A stretch of 64,000 nt of DNA from Extensimonas perlucida. GTDB lineage: Bacteria > Pseudomonadota > Gammaproteobacteria > Burkholderiales > Burkholderiaceae_C. Below the pieces are notes generated by a model. The model made no database searches and was not told the origin of the DNA. It saw only the letters and a program-made list of their open reading frames with translations. Positions 55,818 through 64,000 of this stretch are shown piece after piece. The DNA is taken from contig NZ_VMYE01000001.1 of assembly GCF_007655255.1 (NCBI RefSeq), forward strand, positions 1-64,000, written 5' to 3'. Numbering within the stretch: the first letter of the stretch is position 1; every line of letters starts with the position of its first letter. The translations under genes and the position numbers were made by a program.

Positions 55818-56072
55818 ATGATCGACGGAAGACAGATCCGTGCCGCACGCGCGATGCTGGGCTGGAGCCGGGAGGACCTGCTCAAGGCCTCGGGCATCTC
55901 GATGTCGGCACTGCTGCGCATGGAAGGAGCGCTGGCCGACAGCCGAAGCTCCACGCTGAACAAGGTGGTCAAGGCCCTGAGCCTGGCCGGCATCGAATTC
56001 ATCACTCGCGATGACGGGGCTATCGGGGTAATCCTGAAGGCCGAACAGGCGAAAGCGTCGCAAGGAAACTGA
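55818..56072 (+). CDS. XRE-like helix-turn-helix protein
   Basis: 84 residues from ATG 55818 (GAGGAG upstream); the longer frame from 55734 lacks a site. The HTH is IRAARAMLGWSREDLLKASG, then SALLRMEGALADSRSSTLNK and the C-terminus AGIEFITRDDGAIGVILK. Such short XRE proteins are found near integrases and in islands, often as regulators. It may control integrase expression or belong to the host. Direction is away from the integrase. Confidence 0.75.
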   Translation: MIDGRQIRAARAMLGWSREDLLKASGISMSALLRMEGALADSRSSTLNKVVKALSLAGIEFITRDDGAIGVILKAEQAKASQGN

Positions 56073-56086
56073 GCGTTTGAGACAAT

Positions 56087-57319
56087 GTGCAGTTTTCCGC
56101 AGCTGACTTATCTCCGATGGTAACCACGACCACCTACTACACCGATTCCCGCTACCGTACCTATCCGGGTGACGGTTACGATGGTGTAGTTCGTGTGAGC
56201 TTTGGTGGCTACTACGGCACGGGGACTTTGCTTTTTGACGGCCGAGCCATTCTGACGGCTGCTCACCTGTTCGAAGGACGGACGGGATCTGCCACCGTCA
56301 CCTTCGAAACGGGGAGAGGGACGCAAACGCTGACCGCGACCGAAATCCTCCAGCACCCGGGGTACGACGTAGACAGCAATAACGATCTGGCGATTGTCTG
56401 GCTGTCCGGCACTGCGCCTGTGTTGGCCGATCGCTACGACATCTACCGTGACAGCGACGAGATCGGCCAAGCCTTCAACTTCTCAGGCTATGGCCGAACC
56501 GGCACGGGAAGCACTGGCGCGACCAGCAGCGACACCGCCACTCCCATCCGGCTCAAGGCGTCGAATCAGTTCGATGCTGATGCAGCGACACTTAAAAGCT
56601 ATCTCGGCTCAGGAATGGCTTGGACACCGCTCTCCGGCACACAACTGATAGCCGACTTCGACAACGGCACCTCCACCAACGATGCACTGGGCCAATTAAT
56701 CTATCGCTATGACACCGGCCGAGGACTTGATGAAGGCCTGATTGCATCAGGTGACAGCGGCGGTCCAGCCTTCCTCCAGAACAAGCTTGCCGGCGTCGCA
56801 AGCTACACCGCCAGCCTGACTCGGGGCAGCATCAACCCTGATATCGATAGCAGCACAAACAGCAGTTTCGGCGAAATCGCCGCCTGGCAGCGGGTCAGTG
56901 CCTATCAACAGTGGATCGACCAGAGTCTGCGAGCCCACTATCCGAACGCACCGACTAAGCCGGAGGAGGTCAAGAAGGAAGTAGCCGAGGGCAACAGCGG
57001 TACCAGCTACGCCTACTTCCTGCTGCAGTTCACCGGCGTGCGCAGTAACCCCAATGAGATTCTGAGCGTGGACTACGCCACGCGAGATGGCTCGGCCTTG
57101 GGTGGAACCGACTACCTTGCCGTCAGTGGCACACTGAACCTGTATCCCGATGAGAACCAGGCGGTCATCCCGGTGGAGATCATCGGCGACAGCACGCCCG
57201 AGCCCAGCGAATACTTCTATCTCGACGTTTTCAACCCCGTGGGTGGCAGCTTTGGTGAGGGAGTGATCAAGCTCACGGCGGTGCGTACCATCCTCGATGA
57301 TGACGGTTGGTTCGCATAA
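56087..57319 (+). CDS. Trypsin-like serine protease with Calx-beta domain
   Basis: 410 residues (ATG 56087; ATG 56117 is a possible later start). The S1 catalytic triad is His60 (TAAHLF), Asp100 (NNDLAIVW) and Ser224 (GDSGGP). Residues ~290-405 are a Calx-beta domain (PEEVKKEVAEGNSGTSYAYF, then VDYATRDGSALGGTDY). No signal peptide is seen at the N-terminus, so secretion would be by another path, perhaps type I as for the S-layer protein that follows. It could process surface proteins. A strong terminator follows. Confidence 0.85.
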   Translation: MQFSAADLSPMVTTTTYYTDSRYRTYPGDGYDGVVRVSFGGYYGTGTLLFDGRAILTAAHLFEGRTGSATVTFETGRGTQTLTATEILQHPGYDVDSNNDLAIVWLSGTAPVLADRYDIYRDSDEIGQAFNFSGYGRTGTGSTGATSSDTATPIRLKASNQFDADAATLKSYLGSGMAWTPLSGTQLIADFDNGTSTNDALGQLIYRYDTGRGLDEGLIASGDSGGPAFLQNKLAGVASYTASLTRGSINPDIDSSTNSSFGEIAAWQRVSAYQQWIDQSLRAHYPNAPTKPEEVKKEVAEGNSGTSYAYFLLQFTGVRSNPNEILSVDYATRDGSALGGTDYLAVSGTLNLYPDENQAVIPVEIIGDSTPEPSEYFYLDVFNPVGGSFGEGVIKLTAVRTILDDDGWFA

Positions 57320-57641
57320 AGCAGAGGCACAAAAACCGCCTCAGCCGCCACAATGAGCACAGCATCCTGTGCCACCCCAAAAGGCACAAAGGCCACCTGA
57401 TGAGACACATTGGGTGGCCTTTGCATTAGATGGCTTCGGTTGGTAGGTAGTTGGTACGTCGGATTGGCTGCAAATTGCGTCTATATAGATAGGTGATGCG
57501 GCTAAGTCTTTGAAAAGACAAAGGAAATATCCGATCAGACTGAAAATATGCCTTTTGCGGTAGGAAAGTGGTCGGAAGTGGGTGCTTAGGAGGCTTCAAA
57601 ACGCGCGTAAGTCTTTGACTTACAAAGAGATTGCAGAGTAG
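57320..57641. other. Intergenic region with terminator and odd 5' leader
   Basis: A 322-bp gene-free region. It holds a strong terminator for the protease gene (57388-57427) and then an AT-richer stretch to 57641. Two similar blocks, TAAGTCTTTGAAAAGACAAAG (start 57505) and TAAGTCTTTGACTTACAAAG (start 57609), lie in it. A CTATATAG at 57481 is a possible core promoter. No start codon with ribosome site serves the S-layer gene that follows. Confidence 0.55.
57388..57427 (+). terminator. Strong rho-independent terminator
   Basis: Ten-bp stem AAAGGCCACC / GGTGGCCTTT (57388-57397 and 57413-57422). It isolates the protease gene from the S-layer gene. Confidence 0.85.
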
Positions 57642-59753
57642 CTGGCTATTACGCTCACTGTTAATCAGGACAGCGGCTCTGCCTTCACCGGCACCTCGGG
57701 CAACGACACCTTCACCGCAGCTGCTGCTCAAGATGGCGCTGGCAACCTGATCAACACCCTGCAAAGCGTCGATGCGATCGACGGCGGCGCTGGCACCGAC
57801 ACGCTTACGGCTACCCTGGCTCAGGCTAACGAGGTCGCTGCAACCATCAAGAACATCGAAAACGTCAACGTGCGCTTTGCTGATGCAAAGGCTATCCTGA
57901 ATCTGTCAAATGCCACGGGCCTGTCCGCCGTGACCGTAGCTGACAGCACGACCGCTGGTAGCTTGAAGGCAATCGGCGCACTGGCTGACCTGACCATCAA
58001 GAATCAAAACCAGAACGTCAATGTCGCTGGCACCGCCGGCACTGCGACCACGCTGGCCCTGAAGCTGGATACGGTCGGTACCAACGTCGCAGGCACGATT
58101 ACCCCGATCACTCTGGATCTGGGCGTTGATAACGCCAGCGCAGCCACCACTGCCAACATCACCACGAACAACGCCTACGTCAAAGTTGATTCGACCAAGG
58201 CAGATGTGATCACCACCGCGACCATCGCGGCGACGGGCACCAACGCGCTGACCTTCACCGACAGCGGTGCAACCCTGACCAAGGTGACCATCACTGGCGC
58301 TGGTTCGGTCGATCTGAGCGGCGCTGCGCTGGCCAAGGTCACCACGTTCGACGCTTCTGCTTCGACCGGCGCTATCAAGGCTGAACTGACCGAGTCTGCT
58401 AAGGCTGTGACCATCACGACCGGTACTGGCAACGACGTGATCGACGCTGATGCGGTTGCTAAGGCTGGCTCTTCCGCCAACCTGGGCGCTGGCAACGACA
58501 CTCTGTACGTCGGTGCTAACCTGGCTGCCTTCGACAAGGGCGTGAATGGCGGTGATGGTACCGACATCATCAACATCACCGATGGCTCCAAGCTGGACGC
58601 TACCACCTCGAAGTACATCACTAACTTCGAAACCCTGGATGTTTCGGGCGGCAAGGGCGACTACGATGTTTCCCTGAACAGCTTCGCTACCGTTCAGATC
58701 GATGAAGCCATCGCCGGTGCTCTGGCTGATGTAGTTAAGTTCGCGAATGCAGCTGATACTTTCACGCTGAACATCGCTAGCAAGGCTAAGACCAACGGTG
58801 ACTTCGATGTAGCCAAAGCTATTACCGTTGTTGGCAAGGATTACGCAGGTACGACCGCTAAGGGCGATGCTGAAACCTTTACCTTGGTCGCCACGCTGAA
58901 TGACGGCAACAAGGACAATGGTGCTGATGGCAACATCAAGGGCGTTGATGTCACCGTCGCCAACGTCGAGAACCTGGTGGTGCAGGCCAATGCTGCTACG
59001 CTGGACGGCGGCACTGACGCATTGAAGGCTTCCAAACTCTCCCTGACCGCCAAACTGACAGCTGACAAGGCTGAAGTCCTGACCATCAAGGGCGACGCCT
59101 CTGTTGATCTGTCCAGCGCTACCACCATCGGTGTTGTGACCAAGGTTGACGCGACTGGCTCCACCGGCAACGTGACGATCGACTTCACTGGCCATGCTAA
59201 GGGCGTTGCTTACACTGGTTCGGAAGGTGTTGACACCTACAAGGCTGGTAAGGCTGGCGACGTCATCTACACCGGTAAGGGTGCTGACGTCGTGACCTTG
59301 GATGCTAAGGCTGGTGCTGTTGGTGCAGTCCGTGACACCTTCGTGCTGAAGGCCGCTACCGACTCGCAGATCACCGACACCTCCAAGGATGGCAAGATCA
59401 CCCTGGGTGGCGACACCGGCTTCGATGAAGTGATCAAGTTCGATTCGATCGGTGACACGACTCCGGTGGCTAACACCTCCGACCGTCTGGACCTGACCAA
59501 CTTTGGTTTCACCGGTTCCCAGCGTGGCGTTGCAGATGTATCCGCTTCTGTTACGGCTGACACCAACCTGACCAGCATTGTTGATCTGTTCAACACGCCG
59601 GCGGGTGATCGTGGCGTCGCCTACACGAAGATCGGTCTCGACAGCTTCGTGTTCGTCGATGCCAACAAGGACGGTAACTTCACGGCGGCTGATGACTTGG
59701 TCATCAAGCTGACGGGCGTGGGTGCTGTGTCCGAGACCTTCATCAACTTCTAA
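57642..59753 (+). pseudogene. S-layer-like RTX-type protein lacking normal start and N-terminal domain
   Basis: The frame is open from a TAG at 57639-57641 to the stop at 59751-59753: 703 residues. It starts LAITLTVNQDSGSAFTGTSG (then NDTFTA), the standard opening of the repeat region of such S-layer proteins, whose N-terminal anchor domain is missing here. There is no ATG, GTG or TTG in a suitable place; the first GTG is at 57870, well inside conserved sequence, and only a CTG is at 57642. The protein is rich in Ala, Thr, Asp, Gly and Val, has no Cys, and ends in a typical type I secretion tail (ETFINF). It may be a promoterless cassette or a broken gene. Confidence 0.7.
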
Positions 59754-59770
59754 TCTCTCCATGAGATGTC

Positions 59771-59838
59771 TGGCAAACTTAGGTTTGCCGGACAAGAAGT
59801 TCTAAACCCCGTCTCCTGTTCAAGGGGCGGGGTTTTTT
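59771..59838 (+). terminator. Double terminator after the S-layer gene
   Basis: First hairpin GGCAAAC / GTTTGCC (59772-59788), then a stronger one AACCCCG / CGGGGTT (59805-59811 and 59828-59834) followed by TTTTTT. Confidence 0.88.
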
Positions 59839-59897
59839 CTTGTTGATTGACCTGCGAGCAACAAGAAAAAACTCCGCATACATCCAAAGGAATCACG

Positions 59898-60977
59898 ATG
59901 ACAGACTGGACTGCCGGCTACGTGGCCGACATTGGCTACACCTACGGCTACTACACCGAACTGAACCCGCAACGCATCAAGCTGCCCTTTCTGGCCTCTG
60001 GCCTAGTCTTCCCTGAGGTCGGCACTGCCTGTGAACTGGGCTTTGGTCAGGGCTTGAGTGTCGGCATCCACGCTGCAGCATCCGTCACCGCGTGGTCGGG
60101 CACGGACTTCAATCCGTCCCAGGCCGGCTTTGCCCAGGAAATCGCCAACGTCTCAGGCGCCAATGCCCGATTGTTCGATGAAGCCTTTGCCGAGTTCTGT
60201 GCCCGACCAGACCTGCCCGACTTCGACTACATCGGTTTGCACGGCATCTGGAGCTGGATCAGCGACGAGAACCGCCACATCATCGTCGACTTCCTACGCC
60301 GCAAACTCAAGGTGGGTGGCGTGCTCTACATCAGCTACAACACGCAGCCCGGCTGGGCGGCGATGGTACCGATGCGCGAACTGCTCAACCAGCACGCCGA
60401 TGTGATGGGCGCCAGTGGCCAGGGAATTGTCGGTCGCATCGATTCGGCCCTCGACTTCGCTGAGCGTATGCTGGCCACCAACCCGGTATATGGGCAGACG
60501 TATCCTCTAGTGGCTGAGCGCATCAAGAAAATGAAGGGCCAGAACCGCAACTATCTGGCCCATGAATACTTCAACCGCGACTGGCACCCGATGTCCTTCG
60601 CCCGTATGGCGGAATGGTTGTCGCCGGCCAAACTGAACTTCGCCTGCTCGGCCCACTACACCGATCACGTCGATGCGGTGAACCTGAGCGAGGAGCAGCA
60701 GGCTTTCCTCAAGGACATTCCGGACGCAACGTTCCGTGAGACGGTGCGTGACTTCATGTGCAATACCCAATTCCGCCGCGACTACTGGGTCAAGGGCTCA
60801 CGGCAACTGGGTGCGTTTGAGCGCGGAGAGCTGCTGCGCGCCCAACGGGTCATTCTGGTCAACACGCGCGACGCGGTTGAGCTGAAGGTCAGCGGTGCAC
60901 GAGGCGACAGGCGAAATAAAGGACACCCACTTATTTCTTGCACCCCCACCATGCTTCCGTTATCCTTTGCCCCATGA
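59898..60977 (+). CDS. Methyltransferase with regulatory domain, 3' truncated
   Basis: 359 residues from ATG 59898 (AAAGGAA upstream). Motif I is ELGFGQGLSVGIHA (~46-58); the family of SAM methyltransferases with a regulatory domain (MethyTransf_Reg) is ~500 residues. Sequence MCNTQFRRDYWVKGSRQL is still typical, but after ELKVSGARG the sequence becomes unrelated and ends in 23 residues coded by the transposase region. The stop overlaps the transposase ATG by 4 bp. It was probably cut off by insertion of the IS200/RAYT unit. Whether the shortened protein works is unknown. Confidence 0.8.
   Translation: MTDWTAGYVADIGYTYGYYTELNPQRIKLPFLASGLVFPEVGTACELGFGQGLSVGIHAAASVTAWSGTDFNPSQAGFAQEIANVSGANARLFDEAFAEFCARPDLPDFDYIGLHGIWSWISDENRHIIVDFLRRKLKVGGVLYISYNTQPGWAAMVPMRELLNQHADVMGASGQGIVGRIDSALDFAERMLATNPVYGQTYPLVAERIKKMKGQNRNYLAHEYFNRDWHPMSFARMAEWLSPAKLNFACSAHYTDHVDAVNLSEEQQAFLKDIPDATFRETVRDFMCNTQFRRDYWVKGSRQLGAFERGELLRAQRVILVNTRDAVELKVSGARGDRRNKGHPLISCTPTMLPLSFAP
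60914..60936. repeat. AAATAA / TTATTT hairpin at the left edge of the transposase unit
   Basis: Arms AAATAA (60914-60919) and TTATTT (60931-60936) surround AGGACACCCAC. A short hairpin like this is the expected end structure of an IS200/IS605-type or RAYT element. It coincides with the point where the methyltransferase sequence goes wrong. Confidence 0.6.
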
Positions 60978-62155
60978 CCCGCCCGCGCTGCGCCCTCGTC
61001 TCGCTCATCGACACACCCTGGTACCACGTCGTGAGCCGCTGCGTGCGCCGCGCCTTTTTGTGCGGCGCTGACCGGCACAGCGGCCAGAACTTCGACCACC
61101 GCCGCGGCTGGATAGAGGCGCGCATCGCCCAGCTCGCCTCGGTATTCGCCATCGACGTCGCCGCCTACGCGGTGATGAGCAACCACTACCACATCGTGCT
61201 GCGCATCGACGCGGCGCGCGCCACTGTTTGGAGCCTCGAAGACGTGCTCACGCGCTGGACGCAGCTCTTTACCGGGCCACTTCTGGTGCAGCGCTACCTG
61301 TCAGACGCCCGCGCCGGCATGGGTGAGGCCGAAATCGCCAAGGTCGAGGAATTCGCCGCTCTGTACCGCGCACGCCTCGCCGATCTTTCGTGGTTCATGC
61401 GCATCCTGAACGAAACCATCGCCCGCCAGGCCAACCAGGAAGACGGCGCCAAGGGGCGCTTCTGGGAAGGGCGCTTCAAGAGCCAGGCGCTGCTGGACGA
61501 ACAAGCCCTGCTCGCCGCGATGAGCTACGTGGACCTGAACCCCGTGCGCGCCGCCATGGCCGAGACCGTGCAGGACAGCGCCCACACCTCCATCCGCCGC
61601 CGCTTGGATGCACTCGACGCGCCCATTCCGCTGCCCGCAAAGCCAGAGGAGGGCGCCGACCGCATCGCCGCTGACTTCACCGAGCTTTCCGCCGAAGCCG
61701 CCGTCGCTGAAGTCCCGCCCGAAGTTTCATCCGAAGTACCCGCTGAAACGGCCGCCGCAAGCCCGCAACCCCGCCTGCGCGGCGAATGGGACTTGCGACA
61801 CCTGCAAACTGCGCCACTGATGCCCTTCGACGCCACCGGCCGCTTCGAACTCGCCATTCCCTACGCTTTCGAGGACTACCTCGAACTCGTGGACACCGTC
61901 GGCCGTGCCATCCATCCCCAAAAGCGCGGCGCCATTCCTGCCAAGGCGCCACGGCTTCTCGCCCAGCTCGGCATCGACACCGAAACCTTCATCGCCCACG
62001 CCAGCCGCTTGTTGCAGGAATTCGGCCACGCCGTCGGCACCCCAGCCAGGCTCACCGAACTCGCCACCGCCCGCCAGACCAAGTTCCTGCGCGGCATGCG
62101 CGCGGCCCGGGCGGTGTTCGAGCGCGCAGCGGAGCAAGACAGGCGGGCGGCGTGA
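60974..62155 (+). CDS. IS200/RAYT-type Y1 transposase
   Basis: 393 residues from ATG 60974. The HUH-type metal-binding motif is SNHYHIVLRI with His71 and His73; the N-terminus (DTPWYHVVSRCVRRAF) and GRFWEGRFKSQALLDEQALL match the Y1_Tnp (PF01797) family. It nicks single-stranded DNA through a Tyr. It is larger than IS200 TnpA (~150 aa), as in REP-associated transposases. A GCCGC / GCGGC inverted repeat at 62166-62187 follows its end and could be the right edge. Confidence 0.85.
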   Translation: MTRPRCALVSLIDTPWYHVVSRCVRRAFLCGADRHSGQNFDHRRGWIEARIAQLASVFAIDVAAYAVMSNHYHIVLRIDAARATVWSLEDVLTRWTQLFTGPLLVQRYLSDARAGMGEAEIAKVEEFAALYRARLADLSWFMRILNETIARQANQEDGAKGRFWEGRFKSQALLDEQALLAAMSYVDLNPVRAAMAETVQDSAHTSIRRRLDALDAPIPLPAKPEEGADRIAADFTELSAEAAVAEVPPEVSSEVPAETAAASPQPRLRGEWDLRHLQTAPLMPFDATGRFELAIPYAFEDYLELVDTVGRAIHPQKRGAIPAKAPRLLAQLGIDTETFIAHASRLLQEFGHAVGTPARLTELATARQTKFLRGMRAARAVFERAAEQDRRAA

Positions 62156-62165
62156 TGGGCGGTTA

Positions 62166-62187
62166 GCCGCCAGCGAAGCGTAGCGGC
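62166..62187. repeat. REP-like inverted repeat after the transposase
   Basis: GCCGC at 62166-62170 and GCGGC at 62183-62187 with a 12-nt loop. Short palindromes of this sort are the usual substrates of RAYT transposases. Confidence 0.5.
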
Positions 62188-62311
62188 GTCCATATCCAGA
62201 CTTCCAAGATCTCCTTCCTGTGCAAAAAGGCGCGGGAGGATACGTGAAGAGGCTTGCGTTGTTGAAGCAGAATTGGCAGAATGTGCCATATGCTTGCCCA
62301 TGGAGATTGTT

Positions 62312-62593
62312 ATGCCCACACGAAATGTTGTACTGACAGATAGCCAAGCGAAGTTCGTTGAACAGATGGTGGCAAGCGGCCACTATCAGAACGCCAGCGA
62401 GGTGTTACGCGAGGGCTTGCGTCTGGTCCAGGCGCGTGAAGCCGAGCAAGCCGCCAAACTCGCCGCTCTGCGCGAGGCTGTGGCCGTGGGCATTGCAGAC
62501 ATCGATGCCGGGCGATACACCGAATTCAAGGACGCTGCTTCTCTGGATGCCTATTTGGCAGAAATCGCTGACAGAGCGATCAATGCCGCATGA
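62312..62593 (+). CDS. ParD-type antitoxin
   Basis: 93 residues from ATG 62312 (GGAG 6 nt upstream). The RHH N-terminus PTRNVVLTDSQAKFVEQMVA, then YQNASEVLREGLRLVQARE is the ParD family; the C-terminal acidic part (FKDAASLDAYLAEIADRAI) binds the toxin. Overlaps the toxin gene by 4 bp (ATGA). It lies between the transposase and mnmE. Confidence 0.88.
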   Translation: MPTRNVVLTDSQAKFVEQMVASGHYQNASEVLREGLRLVQAREAEQAAKLAALREAVAVGIADIDAGRYTEFKDAASLDAYLAEIADRAINAA

Positions 62594-62925
62594 CAAAAAC
62601 TTGGCATGTTTGGCTTGCTGAAGGAGCAGAACGAGATTTCTTTAGCGTATTGCGCTGGACGACCGAGCAGTTTGGCAAGCGCCAGGCGCGTGTTTATGAA
62701 ACGACACTGCGCCGCGCACTGAAAACGCTTGCGTCTGGCCCGAGTGTCTTGGGTTGTCGGACACGACCTGATTTAGGGGCTGATATTGCCAGCCTCCATG
62801 TGGCTCGCCAGGGCCGCAAGGGCCGGCATCTGTTGGTCTTTCGCGCCCATGAGCAAGACGGCGTGATCGAGGTGTTGCGCATCCTGCACGACAGCATGTA
62901 TCCGGCGCGGCATCTGGGTGCGTGA
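62590..62925 (+). CDS. ParE-type toxin
   Basis: 111 residues. The RelE/ParE fold is seen in LAEGAERDFFSVLRWTTEQF, then YETTLRRALKTLASGPSVLG and the C-terminal FRAHEQDGVIEVLRILHDSM. ParE toxins block DNA gyrase. It forms a complete type II system with ParD and is translationally coupled. Converges with mnmE, 7 bp apart. Confidence 0.88.
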   Translation: MTKTWHVWLAEGAERDFFSVLRWTTEQFGKRQARVYETTLRRALKTLASGPSVLGCRTRPDLGADIASLHVARQGRKGRHLLVFRAHEQDGVIEVLRILHDSMYPARHLGA

Positions 62926-62932
62926 GGTTATA

Positions 62933-64000
62933 TTACTTTCCGATGCAAAACCGCGAAAAAATCACCCCCAGCAGGTCGTCGGACGAAAACTCGCCCGTGA
63001 TGGTGTTCAGCGCGTTTTGCGCCAGGCGCAGCTCTTCGGCCAGCAGATCCAGCGGCAGGTCGGGCGCCTCAAGCAGCGCGCTGGCCTGCTGCAAGTGGCT
63101 TTGCACCGCTTGCAGAGCCTGCACGTGGCGGGCGCGGGCGATGTAGACGCCCTCGGGCGCGGCCTGCCAGCCTGCGACCTGCAGCAGCATGCGGCGCAGG
63201 GCATCCAGCCCCTGCCCGGTGCGCGCAGAAAGCGCGATGGCGGGGCGGTCAGGGCCAGCTTGTGCGGGCTGCGCTGCTGGCGTGCAGTCACTTTTGTTCC
63301 AGACGTCGATGATGGGCACGCGCGCCGGCAGGCGTTGCGCCAGGGCGTTTTCTATGGCGGCGTCAGCGGCGCGGTAGCTGGATTCGTCGGCGCGTGTCAG
63401 GTCATGCAGAAAGAGCACGGCGTCTGCGGCGGCGATGGCCTCCCAGGCGCGCGCGATGCCCATGCGCTCGACCTCATCACTGCTTTCGCGCAGGCCCGCG
63501 GTGTCGATCACGTGCAGCGGCACGCCTTCGATCTGTATGGTTTGCTGCACGCGGTCGCGCGTGGTGCCGGCGATGGGCGTGACGATGGCGAGCTCGGCGC
63601 CCGCGAGCGCATTGAGCAGCGAGCTCTTGCCGGCATTCGGCTGGCCCGCGATCACGACTTTGATGCCCTCGCGCAGCAGCGCGCCCTGCTGCGTGCGTTG
63701 CCTCACCTGCGCCAATTGTTGCTGCAATCGTTGTAGCTGCCCATGCGCATCGGAGCTGCGCAAGAAGTCGATTTCTTCGTCAGGAAAATCGAGCGTGGCC
63801 TCGATCAGCATGCGCAACTGGATCAGCGCGTCGCGCAGCAACTGCACTTCGTGCGAAAACGCCCCGCTCAACGAGCGGCTCGCGCCGCGCGCCGCCGCTT
63901 CGGTGCTTGCGTCTATCAGGTCGGCCACGGCCTCGGCCTGCGCCAAGTCGATCTTGCCGTTCAAAAACGCGCGCTCGGTGAATTCGCCGGGTTGCGCCAG
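62933..64000 (-). CDS. mnmE: tRNA modification GTPase MnmE (3' part)
   Basis: Frame open to the right edge (begins [20 protein letters not shown] there). It covers ~356 residues of the C-terminal part: the helical domain, G1 [14 protein letters not shown]2 TTRDRVQ, G3 DTAGL, G4 NKSD and the terminal IFSRFCIGK, the C(I/L/V)GK signature of MnmE. With MnmG it adds the (c)mnm5 group to wobble uridine of tRNAs. Core housekeeping gene and thus part of the host chromosome, not the prophage. The N-terminal part is beyond the window. Confidence 0.95.
   Translation of the reverse strand: MAQPGEFTERAFLNGKIDLAQAEAVADLIDASTEAAARGASRSLSGAFSHEVQLLRDALIQLRMLIEATLDFPDEEIDFLRSSDAHGQLQRLQQQLAQVRQRTQQGALLREGIKVVIAGQPNAGKSSLLNALAGAELAIVTPIAGTTRDRVQQTIQIEGVPLHVIDTAGLRESSDEVERMGIARAWEAIAAADAVLFLHDLTRADESSYRAADAAIENALAQRLPARVPIIDVWNKSDCTPAAQPAQAGPDRPAIALSARTGQGLDALRRMLLQVAGWQAAPEGVYIARARHVQALQAVQSHLQQASALLEAPDLPLDLLAEELRLAQNALNTITGEFSSDDLLGVIFSRFCIGK

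Noticed and set aside
57870-59753. GTG at 57870 as the start of the S-layer gene
   Set aside because: The frame upstream of it (57642-57869) encodes the conserved start of the repeat region, so this GTG lies inside the protein.
57906-59795. A long open frame (629 codons) on the minus strand opposite the S-layer gene
   Set aside because: It is the antisense of a highly biased coding sequence; its product is unlike any protein and has no ribosome site.
1-64000. tRNA and rRNA genes, including a tRNA as integration site
   Set aside because: No tRNA cloverleaf or CCA-ended stem was recognised near the integrase or elsewhere. A covariance search would be needed to be certain.

Overview
The window is high-GC DNA from a betaproteobacterium, probably Burkholderiales (Comamonadaceae-like). 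This rests on overall base composition, the betaproteobacterial flavour of the proteins and the mnmE gene at the right edge; no rRNA or tRNA gene was found to fix the taxon. It holds a nearly complete temperate myovirus genome (about 6.0 to 55.7 kb) sitting between host genes for surface-glycan and S-layer functions.

Left flank (1-5963): the end of an FkbM-type methyltransferase, a second SAM methyltransferase, two small unknown genes, then a divergent cluster. An ImmA/IrrE peptidase and an XRE repressor lie on the minus strand and face two uncharacterised coupled genes plus a DUF2188 gene on the plus strand, with shared TCGAACGAA-type repeats between them. This may be the prophage immunity switch, a defence-like cargo, or both.

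Early/replication region (6.3-17.7 kb, plus strand, tightly overlapping genes): a MerR/excisionase-like HTH protein, a ParB-like protein, a Sak4-like recombination ATPase with a probable ssDNA-binding partner, a DEAD-box helicase, a Cas4-like exonuclease, a primase-helicase fusion, a highly structured stretch at 15.75-15.97 kb, and a RuvC-like resolvase. A PIN-domain toxin-antitoxin pair follows at 17.8-18.8 kb.

Packaging and accessory region (19-26.9 kb): a Nu1-like small terminase with a candidate cos region in front of it, two tandem ParB-methyltransferase fusions, a NERD-domain accessory gene, and a block of small minus-strand genes. Four transcription units in that block each carry the same 36-nt element 33-35 nt before the start codon.

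Structural region (26.9-51.6 kb): a lambda-type head (terminase A, W, portal B, protease/scaffold C-Nu3, D, E, FII) joined to a P2-type contractile tail (V, W, J, I, fibres, FI sheath, FII tube, E/E' frameshift, tape measure T, U, X, D), the mosaic known from phages such as Wolbachia WO. Lysis genes (holin, GH108 endolysin, second holin) end the late operon at a strong terminator. An AbiEi/AbiEii toxin-antitoxin pair and a tyrosine integrase close the element. No att repeat was identified by eye.

Right flank (55.8-64 kb): an XRE-type protein, a secreted trypsin-like protease with a Calx-beta domain, an S-layer-like protein that lacks a normal start and probably its N-terminal domain, a methyltransferase whose 3' end is cut off by an IS200/RAYT-type transposase unit, a ParDE toxin-antitoxin pair, and the 3' part of mnmE.
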